36,436 nucleotides of DNA from Oligoflexales bacterium (GCA_947445775.1 CANFEB010000026.1:1-36436), one strand, 5' to 3'. Numbered from the stretch's first letter, positions 24,899 to 33,828 are shown. Translations and numbers: made by a program. The notes: a model not told the origin generated them from the letters alone.

Positions 24899-25407
24899 TC
24901 ATTTTGTTAACTGATCAAGCAGCCGGAGCACATGCTGCCGAAAGGCGCGGCTGAGATACAGGGAACTATCGTCAAGGAGGCGGATCAAAGCTTTCTCAAA
25001 AGCCACCCTCGTAAGGGGGCCATTCTTATAAGCGCGAATCAAAACGCCAATGCTGCCAACAACCAGGTGGCCCCGCTGCTCAAGTGCCCTTCGCAATTCT
25101 AAGTCATCGGTTAAAACTGCCGAGGGTTTGCGCAGTTCAGCCAGTGCGGCGACCTGTAAATCAGCCTCTTGAAGTCTGAATGCTGATAATTTCATAGCCA
25201 CATCATCGGCGAATTTTTATCTACCGATTCAACTTTAATAAATTTACCGATGGCCTTTTTAATTTTGGGAAAAGCGCCCTTTTGAATTAGCTCGGCCTCA
25301 ACAGCGGTTGGCATATGCAAAAGCTTAAACATACGCAATGGTCGGAGTTGATCAATCTCATGGAGATGCAGGATCGGGCCGGTATCGGTGACGGTAACCT
25401 CAGGCAC
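24899..25407 (-). pseudogene. PIN-domain toxin (DUF3368-type), frameshifted
   Basis: The gene is split into two frames. The 5' part, from GTG 25407, reads VPEVTVTDTGPILHLHEIDQL, the standard PIN N terminus with its first catalytic aspartate, and stops at 25192. The 3' part resumes in another frame around 25201 with SAFRLQEADLQVAALAEL, then LTDDLELRRALEQRG and GVLIRAYKNG, the DUF3368 C-terminal half. The total of 509 bases is not a multiple of three, consistent with a one-base indel near GATGATGTGG. The start overlaps the antitoxin stop by 8 bases, the usual toxin-antitoxin layout. As written the RNase toxin should be inactive. Confidence 0.75.
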
Positions 25408-25663
25408 CCTTGACACCCCATTTGACATCACGCTCAATGGCTTCACGGGCATAATCAATCTCGGCCACAGCCTCTTTGCCAAGTTTAGAGATAGCTTGGG
25501 CGCGAGGAATTTGACCGGCCTGGTAAGCCTCGGTAATGGAGCGGCGGAATATCTCTTTGATGCCCTCTTCAAGAGCCTGAGCAACAAGTTCTGTTTCAGT
25601 TAGGCCGGTTGCTTTAGCCAGATATTCGAGTTTATCGTGCAGAGTATGAGCATTGTTTTTCAT
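25400..25663 (-). CDS. Antitoxin of a PIN-type toxin-antitoxin pair
   Basis: This 87-residue protein resembles the ribbon-helix-helix-like antitoxins paired with DUF3368 PIN toxins. The N-terminal HTLHDKLEYLAKATGLTETELVAQALEEGI looks like the DNA-binding part, and the C-terminal AYQAGQIPRAQAISKLGKE and DYAREAIERDVKWG are typical toxin-contacting segments. The ATG at 25663 has AAGGA 6 bases upstream; the frame is open further to 25783 without support. It appears intact although its toxin is frameshifted. Confidence 0.75.
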   Translation of the reverse strand: MKNNAHTLHDKLEYLAKATGLTETELVAQALEEGIKEIFRRSITEAYQAGQIPRAQAISKLGKEAVAEIDYAREAIERDVKWGVKGA

Positions 25664-25878
25664 ATGATTTCCTTGAGCTGGACGGTGTCCCATAGCTTTC
25701 ATATTGTCCTTAATCCAGCCGCTAGATTCAATAACAATCCCAGGGACGCAGGTCGCAAAGCGCCCATTGTTTGCCTTAAACATGGCTGGCTAAGCCCAAA
25801 CATCAGCTTTCTTCGAGGCTCCCCTTGATTTGATCCAACTCCTCGGCCAGCTATTGCAGAAGTTGACCGATACCGTAA

Positions 25879-26286
25879 GTGGCGTTCCTTTCATTCAAAA
25901 TAGCTCCGGACGCGAAGTTTGAAAGTAGGGCACCAAGGCCCCTAAGCTTCGCGGTAAACACTCACTCTCGCGACAACCTTCCAAAACTCGTGGAATATAT
26001 GGCACGCGGCCCACTGTCAAATGAGCGCCAGGAGCTTTTGCCTGATGGCAAAGTAAAGCTGAAGCTCAAAACGCCATGGCACGACGGGACTTCGCACCTG
26101 GCGCTGACGCCGAGGGAGTTTCTTGAAAAACTCGCTGCCATTGTCCCGTCGCCTCGCGCCCCGCCCAGCTATGAATCCGTGGTGCTGGAGTTTGACACGG
26201 CAGATCCTGCGGTGGATCCGGTCTCGGACCTAACGGCCCACCTTATGATTCCACTAGAGTCTAATAACTGGACTCAGAATTACTGA
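25879..26286 (+). pseudogene. IS91-family (Y2) transposase remnant
   Basis: Residues about 28-95 of this frame match the late part of IS91/IS801-type transposases: LPKLVEYMARGPLSNERQELLPDGKVKLKLKTPWHDGTSHLALTPREFLEKLAAIVPSPR. The catalytic two-tyrosine HUH region and the zinc-binding N terminus are absent, and the last 40 residues do not continue the family, so only a fragment remains. The 215 bases before it hold no gene. Its final codons run into a 14-bp repeat array. It marks past insertion activity in this island. Confidence 0.7.
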
Positions 26287-26312
26287 CTCTAAAATATTGA
26301 CTCGCATTAAGT
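26257..26312. repeat. Four-unit 14-bp direct repeat array
   Basis: Units start at 26257, 26271, 26285 and 26299: GAGTCTAATAACTG, GACTCAGAATTACT, GACTCTAAAATATT, GACTCGCATTAAGT. Each begins GA(G/C)TC followed by nine mostly A/T bases, with exact 14-bp spacing. The array lies between the transposase remnant and the ATPase start at 26382. Confidence 0.6.
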
Positions 26313-26381
26313 ATCGATATACATGAGACATTATGGTCGCCGGCAGCGGCCTATCGCGGGCGATTTGGAGTCCCAATTCCT

Positions 26382-27449
26382 ATGTTACCTATCGATATCA
26401 TTCTAGACCGTACATCTATTTGCAATCTCACTATGGAGCGAGACGTCCTCAGCAAAGCGATTGAAAACGGCGAGCACATAGTAATTTTTGGCCGTCGCAA
26501 TACGGGAAAGACATCCCTTGTAAAAGGTGTGTGCGTTCCTGAATTCTTGGTAAAAAGGAAAAAAGCTGTCGCCCTTGAAGTCGATTTTCTAGGAGTTGAT
26601 TCGATAGCAGAAGTGCAAACCCGGCTTCGTATTGCTTTAGAACGAGGTCTATCGAGATCATTTCCCAATAAACAGGCCGCTATGAAACTCGTAGCTGATG
26701 ATCAAACAGATGACTCTATGCGGCTAGAACAATATTTTGACGAGATCGCTCGTCTTGCCAGTCAGTATGACTTGCTCTTGGTGATGGACGAGTTTCAGGA
26801 TCTTGATTTCATAAAAGGGGCGGTCGCTAGAGTACGAACATGCCTCCAAGGCATTTCTACGAAATTACCTATAATCGTTTTAGGGTCAAAGAAGCATCTT
26901 CTAGCCCATATTTTTGCCGCATACCGCGCCCCCATGGCCAATTGGGGTAAAGATCTAGAAATTTCACCTGTGACGTCGCAAAAGTATCAAGATGAATATT
27001 TTAACTACGCAAGCAGCTATTTTGCAGCAGAAAACTTAGATCTTGAAAGAAAGCAATTCGTGGAGCTATGTCGAAGAACACAAGGCATCCCAGAAGCGAT
27101 CAATATCGTTCTCAACTACTGTTTATCAAAGGGTAAGTCATTAACATCTCAAGATCTTGCTACCGAGACCGCCATCCATCTCACTTTGCTCGATAAAAGC
27201 TCTCGATTTGAGGAAGTTCTTTCGCGATTTTCGCCCAATGAAAGACAGCTGTTGGCCGCAATCGCGAAATTTCAACCGGTTCCGCAGCTAAAATCCAAGA
27301 CTTTCCTGGCCCATCTTCGCGGTATGGCACCAACCTCAATCACCACCGCCGCCAAGAAGCTTGAAGATAAAGCTGAGATTTACAAAGAGAAACTTGGCTA
27401 TGTTGTCGGCGATCCTTTGCTTGGCGAATATCTCAAGTCGACCCGTTGA
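26382..27449 (+). CDS. P-loop ATPase of the STAND/archaeal-ATPase type
   Basis: This is a 355-residue ATPase. Walker A is GRRNTGKT (residues 37-44) and Walker B ends in D136-E137 (LLLVMDEFQDL). A sensor-like LGSKKHL follows, and the C-terminal 80 residues look like a winged helix (SPNERQLLAAIAKF to VVGDPLLGEYL). Such proteins resemble the archaeal ATPase (PF01637-like) clade, often found in mobile or defence contexts, but the function is not known. A GGAG lies 11 bases before the ATG. The codon and base composition look more AT-rich than the flanking core genes, suggesting transfer. Confidence 0.75.
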   Translation: MLPIDIILDRTSICNLTMERDVLSKAIENGEHIVIFGRRNTGKTSLVKGVCVPEFLVKRKKAVALEVDFLGVDSIAEVQTRLRIALERGLSRSFPNKQAAMKLVADDQTDDSMRLEQYFDEIARLASQYDLLLVMDEFQDLDFIKGAVARVRTCLQGISTKLPIIVLGSKKHLLAHIFAAYRAPMANWGKDLEISPVTSQKYQDEYFNYASSYFAAENLDLERKQFVELCRRTQGIPEAINIVLNYCLSKGKSLTSQDLATETAIHLTLLDKSSRFEEVLSRFSPNERQLLAAIAKFQPVPQLKSKTFLAHLRGMAPTSITTAAKKLEDKAEIYKEKLGYVVGDPLLGEYLKSTR

Positions 27450-27602
27450 ATTGCGTATTCCGGTTCTTATGCCTAGGGTTCATAAGGGAGAAATAATCAG
27501 TTGTTTACGATCAATGTCGGTAAGAAAGCTGGCAAGTAGCCTTCAAAGGAGCCATAATGAAATATCGATGTCCAATGTCGAATTTTCAAGAGACTCTGTA
27601 AC

Positions 27603-28760
27603 ATGCTGATACGAAATAGATATTTAGATGAAATCCAAAGGGCCTTAAGCCATTTTCCAGTTTTAGCCCTGCTTGGGCCCCGCCAATGCGGCAAGACAAC
27701 CTTGGCCAGAGAGATTGCCAAGACTCGAATACCAGAAAATTTAAGCAAGCTTAATTATTTTGATCTTGAAGATTCTGAGGATCTTGCTCGGCTGGAAGAC
27801 CCAAAACTCGCTTTAGGGCAGCTTTCCGGCCTTGTCGTAATCGACGAAATACAACGGAAGCCAGAATTGTTTAAGGCGCTTCGTGTTTTAGCGGATCGAG
27901 CAGAATCGACAACAAGATTTCTAGTCCTCGGCAGCGCGAGCCGAGATTTAATTCAGCAATCCAGCGAGTCGCTGGCGGGACGTATTTGTTATGTGGAGAT
28001 CACGCCATTTCATTTGGCAGAAATCAAAATAGGCGACGGCAATAATCTGTGGCTGCGTGGCGGATTTCCGCGAAGTTTTTACGCGTCTTCGGATCAAGAA
28101 AGCTGGATTTGGAGAAATCAATATATCCGAACGTATTTGGAACAAGATCTTCCCAATTTGGGACTGCGCATACCACCTGCGCACATTAGACGTTTTTGGA
28201 TGATGCTGTCCCATTCGCACGGACAGACCTTCAATGCGTCTCAGTTAGGATCATCCCTAGATTTAAGTGATCATACCGTAAAGCGGTACCTTGATATTCT
28301 CACGTCCACGTTCATGGTTCGTCAGCTTTCACCTTGGTTTGAAAACACAAAAAAGCGTCAAATAAAATCTCCTAAAATCTATTTGCGAGATTCCGGGATT
28401 TTTCACTATCTGCTGGGAATTCAAAATCATGAAAGCCTTCTCGTTAACCAAAAACTTGGAGCATCATGGGAAGGGTTTGCTCTTGAACAGGTGATAAATA
28501 AATCAGGAGCCACCCCCGAAGAGGTCTATTTTTGGGGTGTCCACGGATCTGGTGAATTAGATTTGCTGATCATTAAAGACGGTAAGAGAGTGGGATTCGA
28601 GATTAAGCACACCAGTAGTCCGGCCGTAACCACCTCCATGAAATTAGCCATCCGGGAACTAAATTTGGACACGTTGTTTGTGATCTTCAAGGGCACAAAC
28701 AAATTTCAATTGTCAGACAAAGTGGTCGCCTGCCCACTTTCTGAGTTTATTTGGGATTAG
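27603..28760 (+). CDS. DUF4143-type AAA ATPase with nuclease-like C terminus
   Basis: This 385-residue protein is an intact member of the large AAA_14/DUF4143 family. Walker A is GPRQCGKT (25-32), Walker B ends in D81-E82 (LVVIDEIQ), and the sensor reads LVLGSASRDL. A winged-helix segment lies near 205-240. The C-terminal DUF4143 part contains GELDLLIIKDGKRVGFEIKHT, whose D...E-x-K pattern resembles a PD-(D/E)xK nuclease core. The family is common in accessory regions and its role is unsettled. The 153 bases between it and the previous ATPase gene hold no gene, and no strong ribosome binding site was seen. Confidence 0.85.
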   Translation: MLIRNRYLDEIQRALSHFPVLALLGPRQCGKTTLAREIAKTRIPENLSKLNYFDLEDSEDLARLEDPKLALGQLSGLVVIDEIQRKPELFKALRVLADRAESTTRFLVLGSASRDLIQQSSESLAGRICYVEITPFHLAEIKIGDGNNLWLRGGFPRSFYASSDQESWIWRNQYIRTYLEQDLPNLGLRIPPAHIRRFWMMLSHSHGQTFNASQLGSSLDLSDHTVKRYLDILTSTFMVRQLSPWFENTKKRQIKSPKIYLRDSGIFHYLLGIQNHESLLVNQKLGASWEGFALEQVINKSGATPEEVYFWGVHGSGELDLLIIKDGKRVGFEIKHTSSPAVTTSMKLAIRELNLDTLFVIFKGTNKFQLSDKVVACPLSEFIWD

Positions 28761-28800
28761 TCCTCACGAGCCCGTTAGTCAGAGTTATTTTGTGCTGACG

Positions 28801-28835
28801 GATCAACGGGGAGCACCGAAGTGTCCCCGCTGATC
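28801..28835. terminator. Strong stem-loop between convergent genes
   Basis: GATCAACGGGGA (28801-28812) pairs with TCCCCGCTGATC (28824-28835), 11 of 12 positions, around an 11-base loop. It lies between the convergent DUF4143 and metalloprotease genes and probably limits read-through. No T tract follows on either strand, so intrinsic termination is uncertain. Confidence 0.45.
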
Positions 28836-28859
28836 TCCGCGTGCGTGTACCGTTTTCCT

Positions 28860-30314
28860 CTATTGATACATGAGCACGTAGGCCTGGCTCGCGGCAACCG
28901 TCAAACCAGAAATCAATGCCGCCTTATTGGTGCCGGTGTAGTTCGCATTGATGAATGCGGACTGCTGTCCCATTGCTGCCATCAGGGCTGGCGCGGTGGT
29001 GACGGAACCAAGGTTGTAAGCGTTGACATAAGAAGGCAACTGTCCGGCAATCTGCGACGGATCTGGGAGCGAGCCTTGGGCCGTCAGATTCATGCCTAAC
29101 ATTTGAAAAATCATGGCGAGCAACGGCGAGAGAAAAGATTGCGCACCCATCATTGCAGCAGGAAGGCTGGCATAACCACCGAATGCTGCCAGGGCCGCCA
29201 TCGTGGCAATGCTGGCCGGATTAAAGCCAGCGACGCCGGCTGCGCCCGCGACTCCTGCAAGTCCTGGAGCCGCCATGCTCACCAATGAATTAATTTTGTC
29301 TATGCCAGGCAGTGCCGCCAGGACCGCCATGTAATTGCCAGCCGGAAAGGCTGCCGTTGTGCCGTTGCTCATGCCAGGAATCATCGAAGCAAAGCCAGGA
29401 AGCAGCGCGACAATGTTCATGATCTGATCTGGTTGAATCTGGCCGAGCAAGCCACCGAGGGTCGATATTCCACTAAATAGACCACCGGCACTGCTGTTGC
29501 CCGAGTTGCCTGAAGTTCCGGAACTACCGCCGTTGGTGGCGTTGCCCCCCGCAGCAGGATCAACAAAGCCGGGCAACGATCCAACGTTACGGCGCAAAAC
29601 GGCTGGGCCGTCTTGGATGTCCGTGCTGTTGACAATTTGGCTCATGGCAAAAGCCAAGTCATAAGCCCGCGCAGAAGGATGCATCAGATCCTTAACGTTC
29701 ACCGTATGATCCAAGCCATAGGTGTGACCTGCCTCGTGAGCGATGGTGTCCGCTATTCCGTTGAGCTCCGATTCAAACCTGGTAAACGCAAAGCCAATAT
29801 CATTCAGATTTTGGTTGCCGTCGTCAAATGGTGCGATCCCCACCGTCGACTCGCTCTCCGTGCAGCCCAGTGACCCGTAGGAGCCACCAACGTGCACCGT
29901 GGTGTAGTCGCCAGAGATGGGGGTCGTGACCGTCACGGTGACCTCGACGCCAGCCGTGGCAAAATGACTGGCCACACGCGCCACAACTTCATCGCGGTCT
30001 ATCGGAGACAATCCCGACGCAGGAATGCTGGACAGGGCAGAACATGCAATGAAGGTCTGGCCCCGCTTAAAACCTTTTTCCACCATGGCGCCGTCAAAGT
30101 TAAGGTAAAGGGTCTTTGGCGTTGCCGTGGCGTTCAGGGCCAGCTTGTTCACCTTTTCTGCCATCAAGGCATCGTAATAGCCTTTTGGTGGCACAACCTT
30201 TTCGTGGCAGCCATCGCTATTCACCTGTTTGAAATCCCCGGGGTTAACCCCGCAGGAGGCCAGCAGCAGCGACAAACCCGCGGCTCTGGCTGTAAAAAAA
30301 CGTGAAGTCTTCAT
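28860..30314 (-). CDS. Matrixin-type metalloprotease lipoprotein with hydrophobic C-terminal region
   Basis: This is a secreted zinc protease of 484 residues. The signal peptide ends LLLASC (C21 lipidated). The metzincin motif HEAGHTYGLDH places zinc ligands at H193, H197 and H203 with catalytic E194, and a Met-turn follows (DLMHPS, M211). A Gly/Ser/Asn linker (about 255-280) then joins a C-terminal domain of about 200 residues, very rich in Ala, Gly, Met and Leu, that I do not recognise and that could sit on or in a membrane. AGAGGAG lies 8 bases before the ATG. A C10 tract is in the upstream region. A role in degrading external or prey proteins is inference. Confidence 0.85.
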   Translation of the reverse strand: MKTSRFFTARAAGLSLLLASCGVNPGDFKQVNSDGCHEKVVPPKGYYDALMAEKVNKLALNATATPKTLYLNFDGAMVEKGFKRGQTFIACSALSSIPASGLSPIDRDEVVARVASHFATAGVEVTVTVTTPISGDYTTVHVGGSYGSLGCTESESTVGIAPFDDGNQNLNDIGFAFTRFESELNGIADTIAHEAGHTYGLDHTVNVKDLMHPSARAYDLAFAMSQIVNSTDIQDGPAVLRRNVGSLPGFVDPAAGGNATNGGSSGTSGNSGNSSAGGLFSGISTLGGLLGQIQPDQIMNIVALLPGFASMIPGMSNGTTAAFPAGNYMAVLAALPGIDKINSLVSMAAPGLAGVAGAAGVAGFNPASIATMAALAAFGGYASLPAAMMGAQSFLSPLLAMIFQMLGMNLTAQGSLPDPSQIAGQLPSYVNAYNLGSVTTAPALMAAMGQQSAFINANYTGTNKAALISGLTVAASQAYVLMYQ

Positions 30315-30355
30315 GGTTTAATCTCCTCTATAAGTTCAACCATTTTTTTCGCCGG

Positions 30356-30365
30356 CCCCCCCCCC
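30356..30365. repeat. C10 homopolymer upstream of the metalloprotease gene
   Basis: Ten consecutive Cs (poly-G on the coding side of the protease) lie about 42 bp upstream of its ATG, in the 271-bp divergent gap. The flanking GCCGG (30351-30355) can pair with CCGGC (30402-30406), and part of the tract with GGGG (30397-30400). Such tracts can vary in length by slippage. Confidence 0.6.
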
Positions 30366-30585
30366 ACTCCCAACGCACAATGCTCGAAAGCACGGCGGGG
30401 TCCGGCAAGTTGCTTGGTTGGTCGGATTTAGGTCACAATGGTTGAGGAGAATCGGGCAACATGCCAAAAGGACGTTGATTTTCATTGAGCCTTTTGAGTT
30501 TGCCAAAAATCAGTTGCACCTGCTGCGAGGCATTTCCCGGTTCAGCCTGGCAGAAGAAATTTTTCAAATGAGGCCCAGAAATTTT

Positions 30586-31995
30586 ATGAGCAAGCACGAT
30601 TATTCAGATGTTCTGTCCGCCCTTCGCAAGCTCGTTGGCGACCAACATGTTGTAACGGACCCGTCTGAACTTCAGGTTTTGGGTTGCGACTGGACGAAGA
30701 TATTCACGGTAGATCCTTTGGCAGCGGTGTTTCCGGCTACGACAGGCGAAGTTTCTGCTGTGCTTAAATTTTGTCACAAAAATCACATCTGCGTTGTCCC
30801 CAGCGGAGGCCGAACGGGACTGGCTGGCGGCGCGGTCGCGGGGAACAAGGAAATCGTGCTGTCGCTCAAGCGGATGGCAAAGATTGAGGCGGTTGATTGC
30901 GTGGGACTGACCATTCAGTGTGAGGCTGGTGCCACGACCCAGGCTGTTCAAGAGGCGGCATTGGCGGCGGGGCTATTTTTTGCGCTGGATCTGGCCGCCA
31001 AGGGCAGCTCGCACATTGGTGGGAATATCGCCACCAACGCCGGCGGCCTTAAACTTATTCGTTACGGCGGAATGCGTGAACAGGTGATGGGGCTGGAAGT
31101 TGTTTTGCCCGATGGAACTATTTTGGACATGAACTACCGCCTGCGCAAAAACAATACGGGCTACGACCTGAAACAACTATTTATCGGTTCTGAGGGGACG
31201 CTTGGAGTCGTCACCCGGGCAACCTTGCGCTTGATGCCGAAGCCAAGAAATGTCCAGGTGGCTTGCCTCGGCGTTAATTCTTTCACCGATATTCTGGGGA
31301 TATTGACTCGTTGCAATCAAGAGGGCGTTGCCATCACGGCATTTGAATTCTTTACAGACATTGCCCATGGCATCGTCTTGAAACATGCCCAAGGGGCGCG
31401 GACTCCTTTTCAGGAACGCATGCCTTTTTACGTGATATTGGAGGTCGAAGAAGGTCCTGGCCAGGCTTCAGGTGTTATGGAATCGCTGCTCGAAAAGATT
31501 TTTGCGGAAGGGATCTGTGTTGACGCCGTGATCGCGCAGAATTCGACGCAATTCAAAGAACTTTGGTCGCTGCGGGAAAACATCACCGAATCATTGAGTG
31601 CCCATGGTCATGTTCGCAAAAACGATATTTCACTACCCATTGATCAATTGGACTCGTTTATCGCGGAATTGGAGGCTGAAATCGTCCGTTCTCCAAAAGA
31701 TATTGAGATCGTCCTGTTTGGGCACATCGGCGATGGCAATCTGCACATCAATTATGTTGGGCCAAATTCCAGTGATAAAAAAGATTTTCAGCTAAAATCT
31801 AGACAGGTCGAAGAACGGATTTTTGCTCTGCTCCCAAAGTACAAGGGCAGCGTGAGCGCTGAGCACGGAATTGGGTTGTTGAAAAAGAAGGACCTTAAAT
31901 TTTCGAGGTCAGAGGTCGAGATTAAATTCATGCGCGCCCTGAAAAATATGGTCGACCCGGATGGCATCATGAATCCGGGGAAGATTTTTGAATGA
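30586..31995 (+). CDS. FAD-linked oxidoreductase, GlcD / D-2-hydroxyglutarate dehydrogenase-like
   Basis: This flavoenzyme oxidises a D-2-hydroxy acid such as glycolate, D-lactate or D-2-hydroxyglutarate. The FAD-binding domain shows VVPSGGRTGLAGGAV, GSSHIGGNIATNAGGLKLIRYG and LPDGTIL. The cap domain has LFGHIGDGNLHINYV (metal-ligand histidines) and SAEHGIGLLKK. The HVRKNDISLPI segment is typical of the GlcD/D2HGDH group. I use ATG 30586 (469 residues), where family similarity begins; ATG 30568 is an alternative, and neither has a close strong ribosome binding site. It converges with pckG, 6 bp between stops. Confidence 0.9.
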   Translation: MSKHDYSDVLSALRKLVGDQHVVTDPSELQVLGCDWTKIFTVDPLAAVFPATTGEVSAVLKFCHKNHICVVPSGGRTGLAGGAVAGNKEIVLSLKRMAKIEAVDCVGLTIQCEAGATTQAVQEAALAAGLFFALDLAAKGSSHIGGNIATNAGGLKLIRYGGMREQVMGLEVVLPDGTILDMNYRLRKNNTGYDLKQLFIGSEGTLGVVTRATLRLMPKPRNVQVACLGVNSFTDILGILTRCNQEGVAITAFEFFTDIAHGIVLKHAQGARTPFQERMPFYVILEVEEGPGQASGVMESLLEKIFAEGICVDAVIAQNSTQFKELWSLRENITESLSAHGHVRKNDISLPIDQLDSFIAELEAEIVRSPKDIEIVLFGHIGDGNLHINYVGPNSSDKKDFQLKSRQVEERIFALLPKYKGSVSAEHGIGLLKKKDLKFSRSEVEIKFMRALKNMVDPDGIMNPGKIFE

Positions 31996-32001
31996 GTATG
32001 G

Positions 32002-33759
32002 TCAGGCTTGGAGTTCTTTTTCGATTCTATCGAGTTCGTCAACAAGAGCCTTAGGCATGCGGGATCCGTAGTGGGCAAAGTAGTCTCGGATGCCGCCTAC
32101 TTCATGGGTCCAGGCAGCCTTATCAACTGCCAGGAGTTCATGCATTGCGCCATCAGCCAACGACAGGCCGCGGGTATCGATCGCATCCTCTGTGGGCAGA
32201 TAACCAATGGCTGTGCGTTTTGCCTTACCTTCGCCCTTGCAACGTTCAATCACCCAGCGGATGACGCGAAGGTTATCCCCAAACCCTGGCCACAGAAATT
32301 CGCCGTCTTTATTTTGGCGGAACCAATTAACATGGAAGATTTTCGGCAGGTTTTTGTGCTTGGTGCCAAAGCTGAGCCAGTGGCTCCAGTAGTCGGCGAA
32401 GTTGTAACCGCAGAAGGGCTGCATGGCCATCGGGTCGCGACGCACAACGCCGACTTTTCCGGTTGCCGCAGCCGTGGTTTCAGAGGCGACAGATGCACCG
32501 GCAAACACACCGTGATTCCAGTTCAAGGATTCGTAAACCAGCGGGGCAAGTTCGCGGCGGCGGCCACCAAAAACAATGGCCGTCAGAGGAACGCCTTTTG
32601 CGTCCTCAGCCTTGGTCGTGTAACTCGCGCATTGTTTTGCGCCAACAGTGAACCGGGAATTCGGATGTGCGGCCGGACCACTTCCCGCGTGGTAGGGTTT
32701 TCCCTGCCATTCGGTCATTCCTTCCGGAGTCGGTTTGCTCAGACCCTCCCACCACGGGGCGCCGTCTTTGGTGACAGCGACGTTGGTGAATATTGTATCG
32801 TGGTTCAGCATGGCCAAGGCATTCGGGTTGGTGGACTTGCTCGTCCCGGGGGCCACTCCGAAAAAGCCTGCCTCTGGATTTATGGCATACAGACGACCAT
32901 CAGCACCGGGGTGAATCCACGCGATGTCGTCGCCGACCGTCCAGATTTTCCAGCCTTTATGGGATTCCGGGGGAATCATCATGGCCAAATTGGTTTTGCC
33001 ACAGGCAGACGGAAAGGCGGCGGCGATGTAGTGGACTTCGCCCTCGGGATTTTCCACGCCGACGATAAGCATGTGTTCGGCCAGCCAACCTTCTTGACGG
33101 GCTTGCCAGCTGCCCAGGCGCAAAGCGTGGCATTTTTTGCCAAGAAGGGCATTGCCGCCGTAGCCAGAACCAATGCTTTTAATCATGAGGTCTTCGGGGA
33201 AATGCATGATGAAGCGACGTTCAGGGCTTAAATCTCCGGTTGAATGCAGGCCGCGAACGAAGTTCCCATCTTTTTCGATTCGGTCAAGTGACGGGCGTCC
33301 CATGCGAGTCATGATGCGCATGTTGGCTACAACGTAAGCGCTGTCGGTGATTTCGACGCCGCAACGAGAAAGCGGCGAATCGATGGGGCCCATGCAATAA
33401 GGAATCACGTACATCGTGCGCCCGCGCATGCTTCCTTCAAACAAAGCGTCGATTTTTTTATGTCCGTCTTCGATGGTCATCCAATTGTTGTTGGGGCCAA
33501 CGTCATCTTGATTCTTGGTGCAAATAAAAGTCAGGTGCTCCGTGCGGGCGACATCCGTTGGATTGGAGCGGTGCAGGTAGCAGCGCGGATGCGTTTTTTC
33601 ATTAAGTTCGACCAAGGTGCCGGCTGCGAGCATCTCTTGAACGAGATTTTCAAATTCTGTCTGGCTGCCGTCGCACCAATGAACTTTGTCTGGTTTCGTC
33701 AGTTTAGCAACTTGATCAACCCAAGCCTGAAGATTCTTATTTTTCGTGTTGGTCATCAT
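32002..33759 (-). CDS. pckG: Phosphoenolpyruvate carboxykinase (GTP)
   Basis: This enzyme converts oxaloacetate and GTP to phosphoenolpyruvate, the entry step of gluconeogenesis. The active-site P-loop AAFPSACGKTNLAM carries C253 and K255, the reactive cysteine being specific to GTP-type PEPCK. Other landmarks are YVIPYCMGP, GSGYGGNALLGKKC, GDDIAWI, FFGVAPGTS and FGGRRRE. The 585 residues match the GTP family. Two ATGs lie in tandem at the start, with AAGGG about 9 bases upstream of the first. It converges with the FAD oxidoreductase gene. Confidence 0.97.
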   Translation of the reverse strand: MMTNTKNKNLQAWVDQVAKLTKPDKVHWCDGSQTEFENLVQEMLAAGTLVELNEKTHPRCYLHRSNPTDVARTEHLTFICTKNQDDVGPNNNWMTIEDGHKKIDALFEGSMRGRTMYVIPYCMGPIDSPLSRCGVEITDSAYVVANMRIMTRMGRPSLDRIEKDGNFVRGLHSTGDLSPERRFIMHFPEDLMIKSIGSGYGGNALLGKKCHALRLGSWQARQEGWLAEHMLIVGVENPEGEVHYIAAAFPSACGKTNLAMMIPPESHKGWKIWTVGDDIAWIHPGADGRLYAINPEAGFFGVAPGTSKSTNPNALAMLNHDTIFTNVAVTKDGAPWWEGLSKPTPEGMTEWQGKPYHAGSGPAAHPNSRFTVGAKQCASYTTKAEDAKGVPLTAIVFGGRRRELAPLVYESLNWNHGVFAGASVASETTAAATGKVGVVRRDPMAMQPFCGYNFADYWSHWLSFGTKHKNLPKIFHVNWFRQNKDGEFLWPGFGDNLRVIRWVIERCKGEGKAKRTAIGYLPTEDAIDTRGLSLADGAMHELLAVDKAAWTHEVGGIRDYFAHYGSRMPKALVDELDRIEKELQA

Positions 33760-33799
33760 TAAGAAAAGCCCTTTTCCCTTGTAGATTCCTCATTATTTC

Positions 33800-33828
33800 G
33801 TTTTATGCCTCCCATCCGAAAATGGCAA
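33800..33828 (-). promoter_or_regulatory. Probable sigma-70 promoter of pckG
   Basis: On the minus strand, TTGCCA (complement of 33823-33828), a 17-bp spacer and TAAAAC (complement of 33800-33805) form a reasonable -35/-10 pair about 40 bases from the pckG start. Confidence 0.4.

Noticed and set aside
25879-26286. Functional transposase gene
   Set aside because: The catalytic tyrosine/HUH part is absent; only a late fragment of the IS91-type protein remains.
32008-33231. Plus-strand frame of 407 codons
   Set aside because: It lies wholly opposite pckG, whose motifs are certain; the frame is a shadow with no recognisable domain.
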